Origin: Sordaria brevicollis
Lineage: Eukaryota > Ascomycota > Sordariomycetes > Sordariales > Sordariaceae
DNA: 64,000 nucleotides
Assembly: GCA_033439795.1 (NCBI GenBank)
Contig: JAUTDP010000001.1
Coordinates: forward strand, 434,001-498,000
Direction: 5' to 3'
The first letter of the stretch is position 1, and each line of letters starts with the position of its first letter. Below are positions 43,742-56,810 of this stretch, piece after piece. A program made the position numbers and the translations under genes. Under the pieces are notes generated by a model, which was not told the DNA's origin, ran no database searches, and saw only the letters and a program-made list of their open reading frames with translations.

Positions 43742-45750
43742 GGCGGTTTAATATACGGGGAGAGCTGTCACCAGCCCTTTCTCGTCGTCGTGTTACTAGT
43801 TCGGTGCAAGGTACGCGGACGGACTTTGCTTGGGTGGTAGGTAGCGGTAGCGGTCGTGCGGTGTCCGTGGCAGCGGCCCTTGGTGGCACCGGTGGACCCT
43901 TCTAATGTGCAAAAGATGGGACGAAATGCGAGGGACGGCGGCACGGTGTGCGTTCGGATGAAATGTATCGCGTGGTTCGTTATCGATCGGATCCGACGTC
44001 GTGGATGGACCGTGGAGACGAGCGCAAGTCGATGAGACGGACTGGCCTTCCACGACTAGCAGTGTGAGCCTAGAAGCCTAGGGACGACGGCGACGGCGAC
44101 GACGACAAGGCTGGCTTTCCAAGTGTCGAATTTCCTCTTTCAAGCCAGCGCCGACATATGCGGCCCTATTTGAGAAAAGAAAGCAATAAGGTTGTAGATG
44201 ATCTGGGGCAGCTAGGCGGGATCGTGGAGACTCTCCAGAGTCAATCGCATGCAGTCTGGGGTTGAATCGGCCCGTCGCACGAGGTTTATGTGGAGGGTGC
44301 CGGGAGGATGGTAAGGTAAGTTGGGACGGTTGGGTCGGTTTTGAAGTGTTGGCGTGTGTTTGGGTTGGCAAGTGTCTGGGTGTTATTTAGCAGCCGGGTG
44401 CCTCTTTGCTTGCTAGTAGCAGGCGTCCAGTGTGTTCAGTGCGTGTGCTCTGGGCGACGGGGTGCGAGTGTGGGCGGGCGGTAAGCACGGGACTTGGGCT
44501 GCCCTGAGGTGATTGGATTCGATGACAACCTGAACCGGGCAGTGGCAGTGGTTCGTTGCTTTCCACTTTCTTCCTTTCTCGTTTCGCTTGTTGCTTCGTT
44601 TCGTTGTTTCGTTCCTTCCCTCTTCTCTTTGTTCCTCTGTCGCTGACTGATGCTGCTTCCTTCTTTCCTTGGCTTCCAGAGCAACAGCGTACAGGCTTGA
44701 AATTGAGCAAAACAACAGGCGATTATGATGTCGCCAAAGATAAAAAAACAAAAAAGAGGATAGAATGTTTCTCGAATTTGTTGGTATGCAATGACTCGCG
44801 CGCGTCTGGGTTGCTTTGCTTGTGTCGCAATGCACGGGTTGGGGGTCTCTCGAGTGCGGTGAACAGAGATAAAACTCTGTTTTTTTTCCCCTCTGGAAAC
44901 TGAAAAGAAAGAAAGCTGAGGCGCGGCAGGTGGACTGGACAGGTGGACAGGTGGAGAGGGCAAAAGGGAGATCAGCGCAATGGGGAGCGAGTGGAGGACA
45001 TGAAGGCGAGAAAAGTCAAAAAGAGCAAGCGAAGAAGTGGATGAGATGGAGCCTGGGAACGAAGCCGGGACCAGGCATTTGGGATTTTGGGATTCTGGAC
45101 GGCTGGCCGGGCAGTGAGTGCCAAAGTGGACTCTGTCAGGCACTTTCCCAACTTTGCAAGTTCAATCAATGTTCCCTCGTTGCAGCAGGTACCTCTACGG
45201 CCTGCAGCAAGCCAGCATGAATGTGCAGTCGCAGTTTGTACAGTGTCTTGGCTTGTACCTTTCTCGCTAGAGGCAGGCTGAGGCATCTGGGAACTGGGAT
45301 TGGCAGGATCATATTGTGGAGCCCCATCTACATGTGGGTCTCAGCGTCGGGAGATGAATGATGGGTTAACGACCCACTGCTTGGTGGGCTAATTTTGCAC
45401 TTTGCGGTTTGCGCAACTTGTCTGCACTTGGACGTTTCTTTTGAATCGCGCTGCCATTTCCACATTGGTCTTGGCAGCCAATGGCTGTGTTGAAGTAGGA
45501 CCTCACTTCTTCGGATGCCCAAAAGGGGGATCATTCATGGTGATGCCCATCATTAAACTACCATCACTGGTTGTTCATGCAACACATCCACCAACGGAGG
45601 TGCCGTATTCCCTCGGTCACCCATTCTGAGGACCTTGGAGTTTCTTCGGAGTTTGGCCTGGAGAAACGGCACCGTGGAGGTTCTTGCCCATGGGGTATCT
45701 GTGTTAAGGACTTGGAAACGCATTGAGATTAATCCGTCATTTTCTCGTTC
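43742..45750. promoter_or_regulatory. Long upstream region of the Zn2Cys6 regulator gene
   Basis: No supported gene. Minus-strand frames at 44387-45286 are built from Thr/Lys/Arg-rich, low-complexity sequence and probably reflect the promoter/5' leader. TACCTCTA lies at 45190-45197. A CGACGGCGACGGCGACGA tract is at about 44,084-44,105. Confidence 0.4.
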
Positions 45751-46131
45751 CTACAAGGAACACTCTAGTTGGCATCCCCAAGTCCAAAACTCAAGAGCCT
45801 CATGTTTGTTCATGCCACAACCACGGCAGTTGGCTTCTCTGTGAGACCGGGTGCTGTAGCAGAAAGCTTCATCCGTGATGCATTGTGCCACGGTGCATTG
45901 CTGTCTATCAGCTATCTTGCCGTGCTCACCAACCGTTAGATGGACGATCTTGCAATGAGAACAGATACACAAAGAACTGCCGTGTGGTAAAGGTGATTCA
46001 GGAACCCGTCGTCTAGCGTGGCTGTTCATCCTTGTATTTGGGTCAACCAAAGGGATGGTGATGCATTGTGCATTGGATCTGCTCAGACACATAAACCCCT
46101 TATCGAAGCCAATGTCTCGCCTTTTCAGCAT
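45751..46131 (-). CDS. Small Cys/His-rich protein, possible zinc-binding
   Basis: A single-exon frame of 126 residues starts at an ATG, with good codon variety and no low complexity. Cysteines are arranged in pairs: CICSHC at about 58-63, QQC and AQC near 80-86, CYST near 92, then NCRGCG near 101-105 and a terminal GCQLEC. His residues lie nearby (HCKIVH, SHRE, KHE). This pattern suggests one or two structural zinc sites. I do not recognise a named family. The gene is isolated, about 2.4 kb upstream of the Zn2Cys6 regulator's start and on the same strand. An in-frame second Met at residue 14 is an alternative start. Confidence 0.5.
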   Translation of the reverse strand: MLKRRDIGFDKGFMCLSRSNAQCITIPLVDPNTRMNSHARRRVPESPLPHGSSLCICSHCKIVHLTVGEHGKIADRQQCTVAQCITDEAFCYSTRSHREANCRGCGMNKHEALEFWTWGCQLECSL

Positions 46132-49100
46132 CTAGTCAGTGAGTTTCAGCTCACAGAATCATTTCTTATCTCATATAATTTATAGCAAAAGAAAAGCCAC
46201 AGCATCTTTTGTCGATTTGATATCGTCTATCTCGATCGCAAGAGTTTGGCGCCAATAGACGAGTCCGAGTCTAGGAAATTTGGCTGATTTTCCTTCATCA
46301 ACTCCATCAGCGCACGGCTCACCGCGGCTTGCACAACTCAACCCATCCTAGTCCACAAAACGGATACCATTTACCGAGGCCTCTTTTCCGATTCCGGGCA
46401 TAATAGTCGGATGCTGTCGTGCCGATGTTCGATCATATCCCTTGACTGATTAACGCCATCGTAAGTTGATGTGCAAGAGCAAAGTGGAAAAAGAGCCTTG
46501 TCTAGCGCTTGCCTGAGCTTGCTGATGATGCGAGCCAAGTGGGAATTCGAGATGTGGAATCCGTGGATGCAAGAGCACAGACTCTGTTCAAAAGAGAAGT
46601 GCAACTGCCTGCCCGGAGCTGGGCAGTTGTGATTTGTGAAAGAGGACATTTTGGGAAAGAACAAACCAACTGAGCCAATCAAAACACCGGATGACTGCCC
46701 CTGCGAATTCCCGCAGCTCGCAAATCTCCACTTTTATCTTCGGCTGCTTCCGTCTTTCTCAACCTTCCACTTCGTTCCTCTCTCCAGTTCCATCACTCTC
46801 GTCGTTGGAATTGACATTCTGTTTTTGACCTTTCTCCGTCCGCGCAAAAGAGTACCTTGCACTTATCAAACCTCAAATATCACAAAGTCACGTTAGGATT
46901 CTCACAAGCACATGCTTTTGTTGTCCTGTCTTCGCCTGTTTGACTTTCCCTTTCCATGGACGACCACTGCCTCACACAGATATTACCCCGGATTTCATTT
47001 CTTTCCCGAGTCAGCATTTGAATTGAAACCGGGCAAGGCACACGCTACTCGTCACCGCCCTCACTCACTTCCCAGTCAGCCAGTCAACTTGTCATTCATC
47101 GAATCGTGCGCCGTTGCGATGCCGTGTCTTCCATTTTCCTTCCACTCATCCGGCCTTTTCGCTGGTCTTTTCCCTCATCTCAGCCAAGCCAGCCAAGCTT
47201 TCTCAGCTGGCACATCACCTCGATCGTCTCCTTGACCAAAAGCCCCTGGCTTTACCCTCTCAGGTATGGCCGCGGTTGAGAAATGACGCTTTCCGCACTT
47301 CTCCAGCCTAGTCCTGTATCGAGTTTCATTTCACCAGCAGAGATGCCAAATTGCGAGGCATTCAAAACCCAACCCTCGTGTACAAAAGTGTTGCGCAATG
47401 GGTTGACCACGGGTAAGATGGCCCCCCTTGCTGTTACAGGTCAAGTTGAGCGAGCCTTTCCGTGACGGGAGGCCATCACATCATGCTCGGGCTCGGGGCA
47501 GCACGTTCACGTTGGACACCCGCCATCTCAGTGTTTCATTTGCCCTGTCTCCGACCCGTCTCACGGATAGGACAATCCATAAACTCCATTTGTAAAGTTC
47601 CTACACCTACATTATCATGTCCTTGTGTGCGTGCCTCTGGTGGTCAGTAATCACCACCCCCAATTATGACCCCAAATCTCAAACCCCAGGCAGCCAACGC
47701 ACCACCTCTTCCTTCTGGCTCTTGGAGATCTTCTGGCAGTGCACAATGGTGCGACGTTGGTCGAGCTTGACAAGCTTTGAGGTTCTGCCAGCGCCGTTTT
47801 GCAAGACCAACACTCAACCCGCTACACTAGCGCAAACACCGGTAAACTCTCCTAGACAAGACCGTACCCAGCTAGCGGAGAGGCTTGCCGAAGTTCGGAA
47901 CACGGAAAGACCGTCTCGACTCTCGAGAAGAAAATGACATTAACATTTGTCACGAGAATCAGGCGTGACGGACTGTCAGACACGGAGGGCTAGGCGCCAA
48001 GCATCGGTCACGGAGCCAAGGGTAATCAACTCAAGTTCTCAAAATGGTGAGCATGGGTGTGGTTGCGTGGGAATGCGGAGAACTCAGCAGCCCAGGGACC
48101 AATTGGACGCCCGCTGTCTCAGAAACCCTCATAAATCCACAGTCGGACCGATGAGGCTGAGATATACTTACAGCATTGCAGCAGTACGTACTCCCTTCCA
48201 GCCAGCAAACCACCATGCCGTGTTACCTTGGAAAGGAAGCATCAGACCATCGCTCTCCCGTTCAATTCTCAGACTCCGATTCTCGTCTTTAAGTCTCCAG
48301 ATCTCATGGCGAGAAAACCATCAAGCAGCAGATATACCCGACGTGTTTCGACACCAACCCTCGCGGAAAGGGGCAGATCAATATCGACAGGGCTGATCAG
48401 CCTTGCGGGACCTTGCAACGCCAACCTGCCAACTCGCAGCCTCGTCCGGCTAGTGCCTCCTGTGCTTGCCCAGTGCCGACGAAACACAGTGGATGAAACT
48501 CTCTTCACTGCATCAGTGGATTCTTGTCTGTGGACTCCTCCGTCAGTAGGGCGGAAGTTGTTCATCCACCATCATCTCCAGTTTGACTCCCGGTTTCCGG
48601 ACAGTGACACTGACACCGGACCACGGTCCATCCGGCTGGCTCCGTCGGACATTTTCCTCGATCGGAACAGGGACAAGATTTCCATGTTCTCGACCGATCC
48701 CACGGTGGACCGATTTTTCATCTCATCATCACGACACCGGTGCCGTCACTCCATTATTAACGACTGCCGTCTCTTTCCGCTATCGCGGGAGTCTCCGGAC
48801 AAAGTTGTTTCTTCTTTATGTGCTTTACGTTTTCTTCCCCAGTTATCTCTAGACTGCCCGTTCGGGAATTTCCCCAGACTTCATGTTCTGGCTGCGGGGA
48901 AGCGAGAAACTTGTCAGCTCGCTTGTGTGAAGAGGCAAGCACATCTGTGACATTTTCTTGCCGCTTTTCCCCTTGTCCCGTGTCTACACCCATGACCATT
49001 CACAAGCCGTTCATGACCACTTCCTCCTGCGTTACTCCGCGCGCCCAAATGCTGCATGCTATATTAGACGAGACTGGGGCAACAAATCAGGCTTCTCTTG

Positions 49101-50298
49101 CCAAATAATAAAGCCGAAAGACACCTTGCAGCGCCGTCATACAGTTTTACTCCGCGCTTCATGGACGCACGTCACACTACACAAGTTGGGGAAATCGAAA
49201 AGCGTCTGAAGTTTGGTCTTGTGTTTTGTCACGTTTTCTTTACTTTGTCCCTTCGTCATTGTCTTTCTCGTGCTTGGTTACTTGGCCAGGTACTGATACA
49301 TGGAACTATTCGTGGTGTCGGACCGAAGACTACGCAATAGACGAGGGGAACATCCCAATGTGGAAGTATTAGCCTGGCGTGGCCTTCCAGAAGGCCGTCC
49401 AACGGTTCTTCTGTTCAAGATTCCAAGATCCTAAAGCACATCACACAAAACCTCCGACCACACTATCTCCGCCTTTACCTTGTCTGTTCTGCAATGCAGG
49501 TCCGACTGCAACCTATTTCTTCTTTTCTTGCAGACTCCATCGAGGTGCCGCTCTTGGGGTGCGGAGATGGATTCCACCTTTGATCGAAGCCAACCCCAGG
49601 AACCTGGGGGATATAATCAACGGCTCGCTTAAAAGTCCGGGGTCGGGTCTGATCGCGGAGAAAGCCACATTCACAAGCTCTGGAGGAGCATTGAAGAAAA
49701 GGCCGCCCTTCCCTTTTCAACCATCAACTCCGCGCGCTTGCACCATTACTCGCAGGACCTCGCAGCTTCGAGTCGGTCCTTTTCTTCCTTTCTCCCCAAG
49801 ACTCCCCAGACTACCTGCCCTCAAGCTTCAACGGCGCGCACCCTGCGAGGCTTAAGGCCCCCTCATTCTTGCTTGGAATGGCTCTAGCCGCTCATGGCTT
49901 CCATGGCGCTGGAACATGAGTTACAAACCCAATCTCGGCGTCGTCACCCATGAAATTTACAGGATAGCGGTATACGTCTATACCTCTACAACGACATCGG
50001 ACATTTGGCTAACATGGAACTGCAACTAGAAACAGATACGCGAGCCCCGGACTATTGACCTGTTCCGTGCTTCTGCCACCGTTACCGGAGTCACCAAACA
50101 GGAAACTCCTTGATTTTATGGTGTTTCCAAGGGACTCTGGGGGCTGGTCGACCGTCTGTCAAGCAGCTCAAGGCCTGAACAAGGCCGTTGACAAGCCGCC
50201 GCTGCTCATGTCGTATCATGCCATACAACATGACATGCCGAGAAACCTCCATACTGGCATGGCCTTCACGATGTCTAGACTTAGAGTCACTCACAAAG
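46132..50298. other. Gene-poor interval with one weak candidate frame
   Basis: The only long ATG-started frame is 48306-48950 (+), 214 residues, Arg/Ser/Pro-rich with mixed codon use. It has no domain and is not accepted as a gene without transcripts. A frame at 49379-49855 has no ATG. TACCTCTA lies at 49981-49988. Confidence 0.35.
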
Positions 50299-50765
50299 TC
50301 ACGATGAAAGGGCGGTTATGTACAACTTCCCTTCATCAAGGGACGGTGTAGACACCTTGCCGATGTATGCCCACTCCTGCCTCCAGATCTTGGGACCATA
50401 CTCTCCGATATCGAACCATCCATTCACTACTACCTCAAAGTTTGTCTGACCTCCACTTCGAGTCCTCTCACAGGGCATTACTGCAGGTACACTCCTGCTC
50501 CGATCAGGTACACAGTCCTGACACTCCCTCACATACACCTTACCAGGTACCAGGAGTAACAGGGTCTCGGTCCCGGATCAATATCAGGACTCCGACACTC
50601 CGACAAGCCAGTTGAGTCTGAAGCAAGTCCCAGGGTTCCTTCCATACCTTTCAATGGTGTCCAGACATCAGGGTTTGCCCGGACCTCTCGCTCAAGGGGT
50701 ATTTTGCCCGTCAAGTTGGCGTTGGCCTGTTGGTTGAAGGAGAGATTTTCGGTCTCGTCGAACAT
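50299..50765 (-). CDS. Tentative two-exon small gene, unknown function
   Basis: Exon 50765-50544 begins with an ATG and has typical fungal codon bias (MFDETENLSFNQQANANLTG; PDVWTPLKGMEGTLGLA; PCYSW). It ends at a GTAAGG donor. Exon 50445-50299 continues in phase 0 (TNFEVVVNGWFDIGEYGP, then KIWRQEWAYIG) to TGA, giving 122 residues. The 98-bp intron lacks an obvious branch site, so the acceptor is uncertain. A 14-codon upstream open frame starts about 60 bp before the ATG. There is no signal peptide and no recognised domain. Confidence 0.38.
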
Positions 50766-53394
50766 GGTGGTCTGGTCATCTCCGTCACGTCATGCTGATG
50801 GGCCACAGAAGATGTTCTCGAGTGTCCATCTCTTCTTCTAGACCTCGCTCAAGCATCCACCAGACATGCCACAAGGTGGATGATCTGTCTATCATCTTTT
50901 ACCTGTCTACCAACCACCCTTCGCCCCTATCAGCCAGCCGTCCATTCCTCGATAAGACACTCGCAGGATACGTACTGTCTTCTCGCTTAATCTGTTGACG
51001 AGTGTTGTCTGGAGCTTTGGATAGGCGAGGCCCAACCGCTTCTACGCCACTTGGGTTGCTCACTCTCGTTTTTACACATCGTCGAAGGGTGTACCACACT
51101 CAGACGAACCTTGCCATAGCACGGACCGCAGATATGTTGATCCTCCTGCTCACAAGGTGTCGATGGGCGATGACAGGTACAAACTCTTGGGATCCAAACA
51201 CATCACGTCTTCTTCAGGTGATGACCCTGTATAGCCCAAAGGCCAGTCTTCCTTCTGCTTTACCCCGGAAACGAGCTGAATCCACCAAAAACGCCACTTC
51301 CTTCTCTGTGGCTGTTCCGGCCTTATCCAGACCAAGAATCTGGCCAAGTGGCCGAAAGCATGAGGGGGAGGAAGCGCAATGGAGTACTCACAGGGCCGAT
51401 CACTTTGAGATCTGACTGAGACTGGGTCTACCCTGTGTAGAGCGGCCTGAACGGCAGGACTGGGAGGAGAAAGAAGGATGTCAGGCTCCGCTTTGAGGCC
51501 ATACCTCGAGTATTAAGGGGCGAATCTAGGTACCTAGATCTACTATAGTACCTCACTCCACTCGTCTTGCGAACACTGTGAGTACTCTGGATTATTGGTT
51601 TTGACTAGACTATGGACCATGGAACAGGATCTAGATCTGGGGTTCAATCTCCGGGGAAGGAGGGGAAAACGGAGCACAGAAATCGGTTGACACCCTTGAG
51701 AGAAAAGGTCTGGAGAAAGGAGCGTGGTCCGCCTCCGCGACTCCGCCATGGTCAAGAAGAGGTTGAAACTCGAGAGGTTGCCGCGGAGAAAGAGGAAGAT
51801 CTGGGGTTGTCAGGAGGGTGGATAGATCGGCGGTATTTGGCCGGGCTAGTGTGGCCAGTGACTGTCTGCTTGGGCAGAGGATACGTGTCTTGACACCATT
51901 TAGTTCGTTGGAAAGGATGGTGAGCGGTTGAGAGCGTCCGAGGTGGATGTGTAGAGGTTGTGAAGAGGTGCTTGGTCTCGTGGAGGAAGGCGTCGTTGAG
52001 TCTTCGTTGCTTGCCCCTTCCCTTGAGCTTGACCTTGAGGTTCTGTCACCGTCAGAGACGTCATGTCATCGCTGTTCGAATTGTCTTGCGCTGTACCTCC
52101 TTTAGACGTGAGTTAGAAATGTAGCCCTTGGGCAGCCATTACCAGTAGACTCATTCCGCTTCCCACAGACTTCTCCTCCTTAAAATCGTCAGCACGATGA
52201 TCAATTATGATCGCAAGCTGATTGTGCGGTTTCGATTTCTTGTGTCGTGGTTGAAGGTGTCGTACAGGCGGAAGCGCTGTAGCACTGTTAGTGACCGCTG
52301 AAATCCACTCATGTAGGGCTGACAGTGGATCTACTAACAGCGCTAAATCCTCTGTCAGACACAGGCACGCTCCACTGTATTTTCCAGGTTTAGCGGGTCT
52401 GATGGACTTCAGCTGCACCGAATGGAGTTCCAGTCATGCCCGGCTCTCACTTCACGTCCGTTCCTTCCGTAGTATGACTTTTCAATGAGAATGAAGATGC
52501 CCGCCTCGAGAGCTTCAATCTGACAACGAAGACAACCGTCTCTAGAATGACTAGAATCCGTGGCAACCGGTGTTTGGATCAGAACATTGATCCCGCTCTC
52601 GCTGAGGTGGTCTGCAGCAACTTCCAGCTCAGGGGCAAGCTCCCGTCCCTTCAGGTCTCAGGGCATGCACAAACGCGCTTCATGGTGCAGCGACGCGAGG
52701 GCAGCGACCCGCGTGGGAAGGAACTACCTCAGTTGAAATGGAAAAATTTTCACTCCTCTAGAGAAACGTTCCTTCCTGAGATGCAATCAGGCAAAGTTGC
52801 TCGCGCCTTCTGTCAGTTGGAAGTCGCTCTTGCCCGCAATCTGAGATCATGACAGAGCCGATTGGAGCCGATGTCGCGGTTGGGATACCGTACCTCTATG
52901 GAGGGCAAGCGCAAGTGGCAAGTGGCACTTGGATGAGCGTGAGCGTGAGCCTCATTGATGGAGGAGTCGCGTCGCGGAATGGCCCTGGAGAAGTCGCGCT
53001 GCATTGCATTGTGCATTTTTGAGATTGTGCAACGGCATTGGACTTTTGGGGGGAAGTCCATTGAAAGATCATTGAACTTTTCCCATCATCCTCATTTTCC
53101 ATTGTCCTGTCCTGGCAGTTCGAGTCGACAATACAAGATGCTATGACACGCGCGAGCAACATATGTAGTGTTGCGATGGCGTGCCCTCCGATTTCCGACC
53201 GTCTCTTCTTCTTTATCGCTTCCCATTAAGATGATTCCATGCGCATTTCGCTTGGAGAGTTCGAATAGTCTCTCACAATAGGCGTTTATCTAAAAGTGTC
53301 AGCCCCCACTTTTGTTCCCCTCCGCATCCGCCCCGCTTTCGGCCGCTACAAGTGGCGCGTAGCTTAGAACCTACGGGTCCAAAAATGGTGTGAT
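50766..53394. other. Intergenic up to the AT-rich boundary
   Basis: No supported gene. Short frames at 51612-51893 (+), 52547-52852 (+) and 52113-52418 (-) start with ATG but show no domain or clear bias. TACCTCTA lies at 52891-52898. Base composition shifts abruptly near 53,395. Confidence 0.4.
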
Positions 53395-54201
53395 ATTTAA
53401 TTCACGTTTATATCCCTCCTAAATAAAAGTGGCTATTATATAAAAAAAAATACATATTTTAAGTAAAATCATTTAAAATACTCTTTTATTTTTTAATTAC
53501 GAAAATTTTTATTGCGATTAAAAGTACGTTCCGAGGATAAAATATCGTTAAAGTATATATTCTATAATATTTTTTTACGTTTTTCTATATATAATATAAA
53601 TTTCTAATATCGTAGGGGTAATTTCTATTATATAAAAAAACGTTATAATAAGGATTATATACCTTATTTTAATAATTTGTAATCGTACTACTACGAAATT
53701 TAATATATATAATAAACGACCTAAATTATAATATTAATAAATTTTTAATATTTATCTGTCGTATTACCGATTTTCGAATACTTAATACGTTTGGATATTC
53801 TGAAATAAATTTATAATATTAGATTAATAAAATATTATAACGTATTATTTTTATTAATAATAAAGATATATAATATAGGTTTATTAACGTAATAATTATA
53901 TATATATTAAATTAAGGCTTATTACCGGGATAAAAATAACGTTACTTAAAATTTAATTAAATTAAATCCGTTTATTATATTATTTATAAATGAGGCGATA
54001 TAATTTTAATTATTAAAATGGATTATAGTAAGAGTATTATTTTCTAAACGGTATTTTTTATTTTATTTAATAAAATTATTATTTAAATTATCCCGTTTAA
54101 TCGATTCGGCGAGGAATAGTATAATATTATCGTTAAATTCCTAAATACTCGGCCTATTTTAATTAATTAATTAATTATTAAAATATAACGATAATAATTT
54201 T

Positions 54202-54259
54202 AAAATTAATAGGGGGGGGTAAGAGAAATAAGAATTTTACCCCCCCCCCTATTAATTTT
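54202..54259. repeat. Short inverted repeat, G8/C10 hairpin
   Basis: AAAATTAATAGGGGGGGG (54202-54219) and CCCCCCCCCCTATTAATTTT (54240-54259) are inverted copies separated by 20 bp. The same ends recur elsewhere in the AT-rich block. Confidence 0.8.
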
Positions 54260-54780
54260 GAATTTTGCTTAAATAATTATAAAACGGACGTTAACTTAAT
54301 TTATTATAAAATATTTAATTTTAAAAAGATTTAAAAACGGGAAATTATACGTATATCCTTTTAAATTTAAAATAAATTATAAACGAGAAATTTATTAAAT
54401 TAATACGTAAAGTATCTTTTAATTAGCGGATTACTTTTATCGCTATTAATAAATTATATACTATTTTTTAATAGCGCGATTTTTAAAAGCAATTTATATA
54501 CTTCTATACTATCCGAATAATTATCCTATCGAATATTCCTTAATTTGGGTATACGGTTATATTAATATATAATGCCTAATATTATATTTATAAATATAGT
54601 AGCTTCCGTTTAAAAGGTCGCGGAATAAATAAATTTATTATTATCCGTATTTTAATCGATTATATTAATATAATAATAATATTATAATTTATTTTAGTAA
54701 ATGGGATTTATAATTATTAGCGGCTTAAATTCGTCTTCGGCCTATTAACGCCGGATACCCTTACCCTTAATATATACCTT

Positions 54781-55110
54781 CTTCCGAAAACGATTATTTA
54801 TATTAATAATAAATTATTATTATTTTCCGCCCGGGCGTACTTATTATAATACTTTATATCTAACGGCTACGATCTATTATATATAATAAAAGTAATCCGT
54901 AAATATAATATAAATACGCATCCTAGGGATTAAAGGGAATTATACGAAGATTTTAAACGTACGAATATTATATATCGGATAATATTTATTACTATTTTAT
55001 TAAGAATAGGGATAAATATTCCTAATATATAATACGTAATATAATACGGCGCAATCCGGTCTAATAACGTAATTAATTTAATATAGCGGTTCGGACGCGC
55101 TATCCGTATA
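54781..55110 (+). pseudogene. Relic of a helicase C-terminal domain
   Basis: One frame reads for 110 codons with only RIP-type stops (TAA/TAG, where CAA/CAG would fit). Recognisable helicase features in order are: LPKTIIYINNK (the strand before motif IV), an Asp-Phe-Lys-containing segment (EIYEDFKRTN), GINIPN (motif V position), YGAIRSNNV, then RFGRA at 55087-55101 (motif VI), preceded by a TAG in place of the usual Gln. Asp-to-Asn changes fit G-to-A RIP mutations. This belongs to superfamily 2, in a RecQ/DEAD-like style; the exact family cannot be fixed. The N-terminal helicase half was not found directly upstream. Confidence 0.6.
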
Positions 55111-56410
55111 AATTCTATTATATATAATATAGGGTATTATTTTCTATTATTTTATTAATTCAATTATTTAAATTAATTAAAAACGTCCGTTAAAGCGGAT
55201 ATTATAATCGTTAATAGAATTTCGGATAATACCTAATTAGAAACGTTAAAATTATTATTTCCTCTTTCTGTTATTTTTTAATATACGATATTAAATTTTA
55301 CTTTAATCGAAAACCCTATTTAATCGGCCGAATTTCCGAACTAGGGTACGTCTAATTAATTTTTAGTAATTAAAAGTACGTTGGACGAGGATATTTTAAT
55401 TTATAGCGAAATATTTAACGAAAATAAAAGGGTCTTTAATTATATAATTCTATAGGATTTAGGTATTAATAATAATAACCGTTAATTCCGCGTTTAAACC
55501 GTTAAGGAAGAATTATTTTAAAAGAAGATTATAATTAAATATAAAAAAATATATAAATTCGTTAACGCGGGATATTTCTAGTAATATATTTTACGGTTAT
55601 TATAAGAATTAGGGTTATTATTTAGGTTTAAAAATCCGTTTTTTTATATTAAAAATTTCGATATTAAAATTACCGGTATTAATCCTCCTCTAGTTCTATA
55701 TTAATAATATTATAATAGGTATTATCCCCTATTAAGTTTCCTACTACTAATATTTAGGAAATCGGTAATTATTAATTAGCGTCCGGCGAAATTAATTAAA
55801 ACCAATTTTATAATAAACGAATTAAAACGTTTTATATTCGTTAAAGTATAAACCTTTTATTCTAAAGTATTAAAATTCTTTTATTTATTTAAAGAAGCGT
55901 TTATATTATCCTTACTTTAAAACGCTTTTACCCGTTTATTTACTAAATAAGAATATATACTTACGGTAAATAATTTTATTAAAATTATCCTTACGTTTAA
56001 ATTATAGAAGTAAATATAATAATATAAGTAAATAATAATTATTAAATACGCTTATATTATATTAATTTTATTAGAAGTATTTAATAATAGCGAAGAAAGG
56101 ATTGTCCGTAATATTATATTTATAGAGAAGAAGAAATTGAAGAAGGTATATTAAGGGAAAATACCGCCTTCGAAAAATATATATAAAGCGGTTAACGTTA
56201 TAAAGTCTATTATATATAAAAATTAAATAAAAATTAATATAAATACTACCCAACCTATAAAAAAAGCGAAGGCGAATAGAATACCGATAAAATAGAAACG
56301 GTAAACTATTTAACCTCTAAAGTAGTAATAAATTTATTTATATTAAATATTATTATTTAATTTTTAACCTATAGGAATTGATGTAATAATAGAAGATAAT
56401 TAATCCTTTT

Positions 56411-56810
56411 AAAATTAATAGGGGGGGGGCAGTATAACGATAGGAAAAGTATTTATTATATTATTCGTAGAAGTTTAATAATAACGTTATAATTTATTTT
56501 ATTTTTATTAATAAATAAATATTAATAAAATTAAAAGTTAATACCGCTAATAGTACGTTTATTAAACGCTTTAATCCTTAACCGATAATTACGGATAAAG
56601 TAAATAGGTTTTCTAATTTATTAAATTAATTAATTTAATTATTTACTTTATTTATAGGATTTATTTAGGAATTATAATATCTATTCCGTAAATAATTTAT
56701 AGATTATATATATAAACCCCTTTATAAGTACGATTTCCTAATCTTTTTCTCCTTCCTCCTTATAATATTTTATATTTTCCTTTTCTATTTTTATCCCCCC
56801 TATTAATTTT
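56411..56810. mobile_element. 400-bp segment bounded by inverted G-run/C-run ends
   Basis: AAAATTAATAGGGGGGGGG at the left and CCCCCCTATTAATTTT at the right form terminal inverted repeats around about 370 bp of eroded DNA. A similar segment lies at 61249-61687. This is consistent with a non-autonomous DNA element hit by RIP; no target duplication can be confirmed. Confidence 0.45.

Noticed and set aside
48306..48950. 214-codon plus-strand frame
   Set aside because: It has an ATG, but codon bias is mixed, no domain or conservation can be seen and no introns or signals support it; left as an unaccepted candidate.
49379..49855. 158-codon plus-strand frame
   Set aside because: It opens only with GTG, has no internal ATG, and has Pro/Arg-rich patternless content.
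56071..56253. 60-codon minus-strand frame in the AT-rich block
   Set aside because: Low-complexity Ile/Phe/Tyr/Leu composition typical of random AT-rich DNA; no motif.
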